Origin: Polynucleobacter sp. VK25
GTDB taxonomy: Bacteria > Pseudomonadota > Gammaproteobacteria > Burkholderiales > Burkholderiaceae
Length of the DNA stretch: 64,000 nt
Direction: 5' to 3'
NCBI RefSeq assembly: GCF_018687355.1
Contig: NZ_CP061288.1
Coordinates: 496,001-560,000 of the forward strand
Shown here in pieces: positions 63,807 through 64,000 of this stretch; position 1 is the first letter of the stretch; the number at the start of each line of letters is the position of its first letter. The notes below the pieces were generated by a model that was given only the letters and a program-made list of their open reading frames with translations, was not told the DNA's origin and ran no database searches. The translations under genes and the position numbers were made by a program.

Positions 63807-64000
63807 ATGAATAAGCCAAGTGATTTAAAAGGAATGGTGCTTGATCCGGTAACGAATGATCAACGTTATATCGGTCATAGCGAGCCAAGGCATGGTGCTC
63901 GCCGTCTGCTAGAAGGTCAGGGCACTTACATTGACGATATTCAGTTGCCACGTATGGCCCATGTAGTGTTTTGGCGCTCTCCAGTGGCACACATGAAGAT
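63807..64000 (+). CDS. Molybdenum hydroxylase large (molybdopterin) subunit, 3' truncated
   Basis: The first 64 codons are present; the gene runs off the window. After a short polar N-terminus the chain reads RRLLEGQGTYIDDIQLPRMAHVVF, the standard N-terminal motif of the aldehyde oxidase/xanthine dehydrogenase large subunit. The active-site loop that separates true CO dehydrogenase (AYRCSFR) from other hydroxylases lies outside, so the substrate cannot be fixed here. It starts 20 bases after the 2Fe-2S gene, with TTGAGGAAA as ribosome site. Confidence 0.9.
   Translation, partial: MNKPSDLKGMVLDPVTNDQRYIGHSEPRHGARRLLEGQGTYIDDIQLPRMAHVVFWRSPVAHMK

Noticed and set aside
61802..64000. Annotating the cox-like genes as aerobic carbon monoxide dehydrogenase
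   Set aside because: The diagnostic active-site loop is outside the window, and the monooxygenase and importer neighbours fit ring hydroxylation better.

Overview
The window reads as a stretch of chromosome from a free-living betaproteobacterium of the Burkholderiaceae. Gene order, protein sequence style and a base composition that looks to be in the mid-40s %GC (judged by eye, not computed) are most like Polynucleobacter. Coding density is very high: about 69 protein genes, no gap above 300 bases, and no tRNA, rRNA, CRISPR array, insertion sequence or prophage that I can recognise. The first and last genes (bamA and a molybdopterin hydroxylase large subunit) are cut by the window edges.

Layout. 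1-6571: the envelope operon bamA-skp-lpxD-fabZ-lpxA-lpxB-rnhB followed by a SPOUT rRNA methylase. 6588-9977: divergent ppsR/ppsA (PEP synthase and its regulator), closed by a strong terminator. 10015-14158: a minus-strand operon of circularly permuted ATP-grasp, alpha-E, transglutaminase-like protease and Anbu (a bacterial proteasome relative). 14291-18677: smpB, the ratA/ratB pair, guaB and guaA. 18708-22879: a DUF455 ferritin-like protein paired with a cobalamin-type radical SAM protein, then two tandem paralogous lipoproteins. 22908-26119: queE, queD, tadA, LD-carboxypeptidase and a SOUL protein. 26116-31678: rlmJ and a membrane glycan/lipid module (PAP2, GT9, YbhN-like, GT39). 31726-36833: a DUF3047 lipoprotein, divergent copA/copZ, and the DUF47-Pit phosphate pair.

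36962-49033 is a formate dehydrogenase supercluster: apbC (Fe-S carrier), DUF3305, DUF3306, a 696-residue polyferredoxin, a TorD-like chaperone, a mini Tat protein, FdhA, FdhB, a small lipoprotein, FdhC and an Ala/Pro-rich exported protein. It ends at a terminator lying inside the convergent gene for a tungstate-type ABC transporter (TupC-TupB, no TupA in view). 49094-53881 holds a Bfd-like ferredoxin, an EEP phosphatase plus cardiolipin synthase, and a CoA-transferase/acyl-CoA dehydrogenase pair.

54542-64000 looks like a catabolic island: a complete Liv-type ABC importer, an FAD monooxygenase, a VOC protein, a TetR regulator and a divergent coxG-coxM-coxS-coxL-like molybdenum hydroxylase. 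I infer uptake and ring hydroxylation of an aromatic or N-heterocyclic compound rather than CO oxidation. The candidates for little-described biology are the Anbu operon with an NtrC-like dyad in front of it, the DUF455/radical SAM pair with its lipoprotein neighbours, and this catabolic island.
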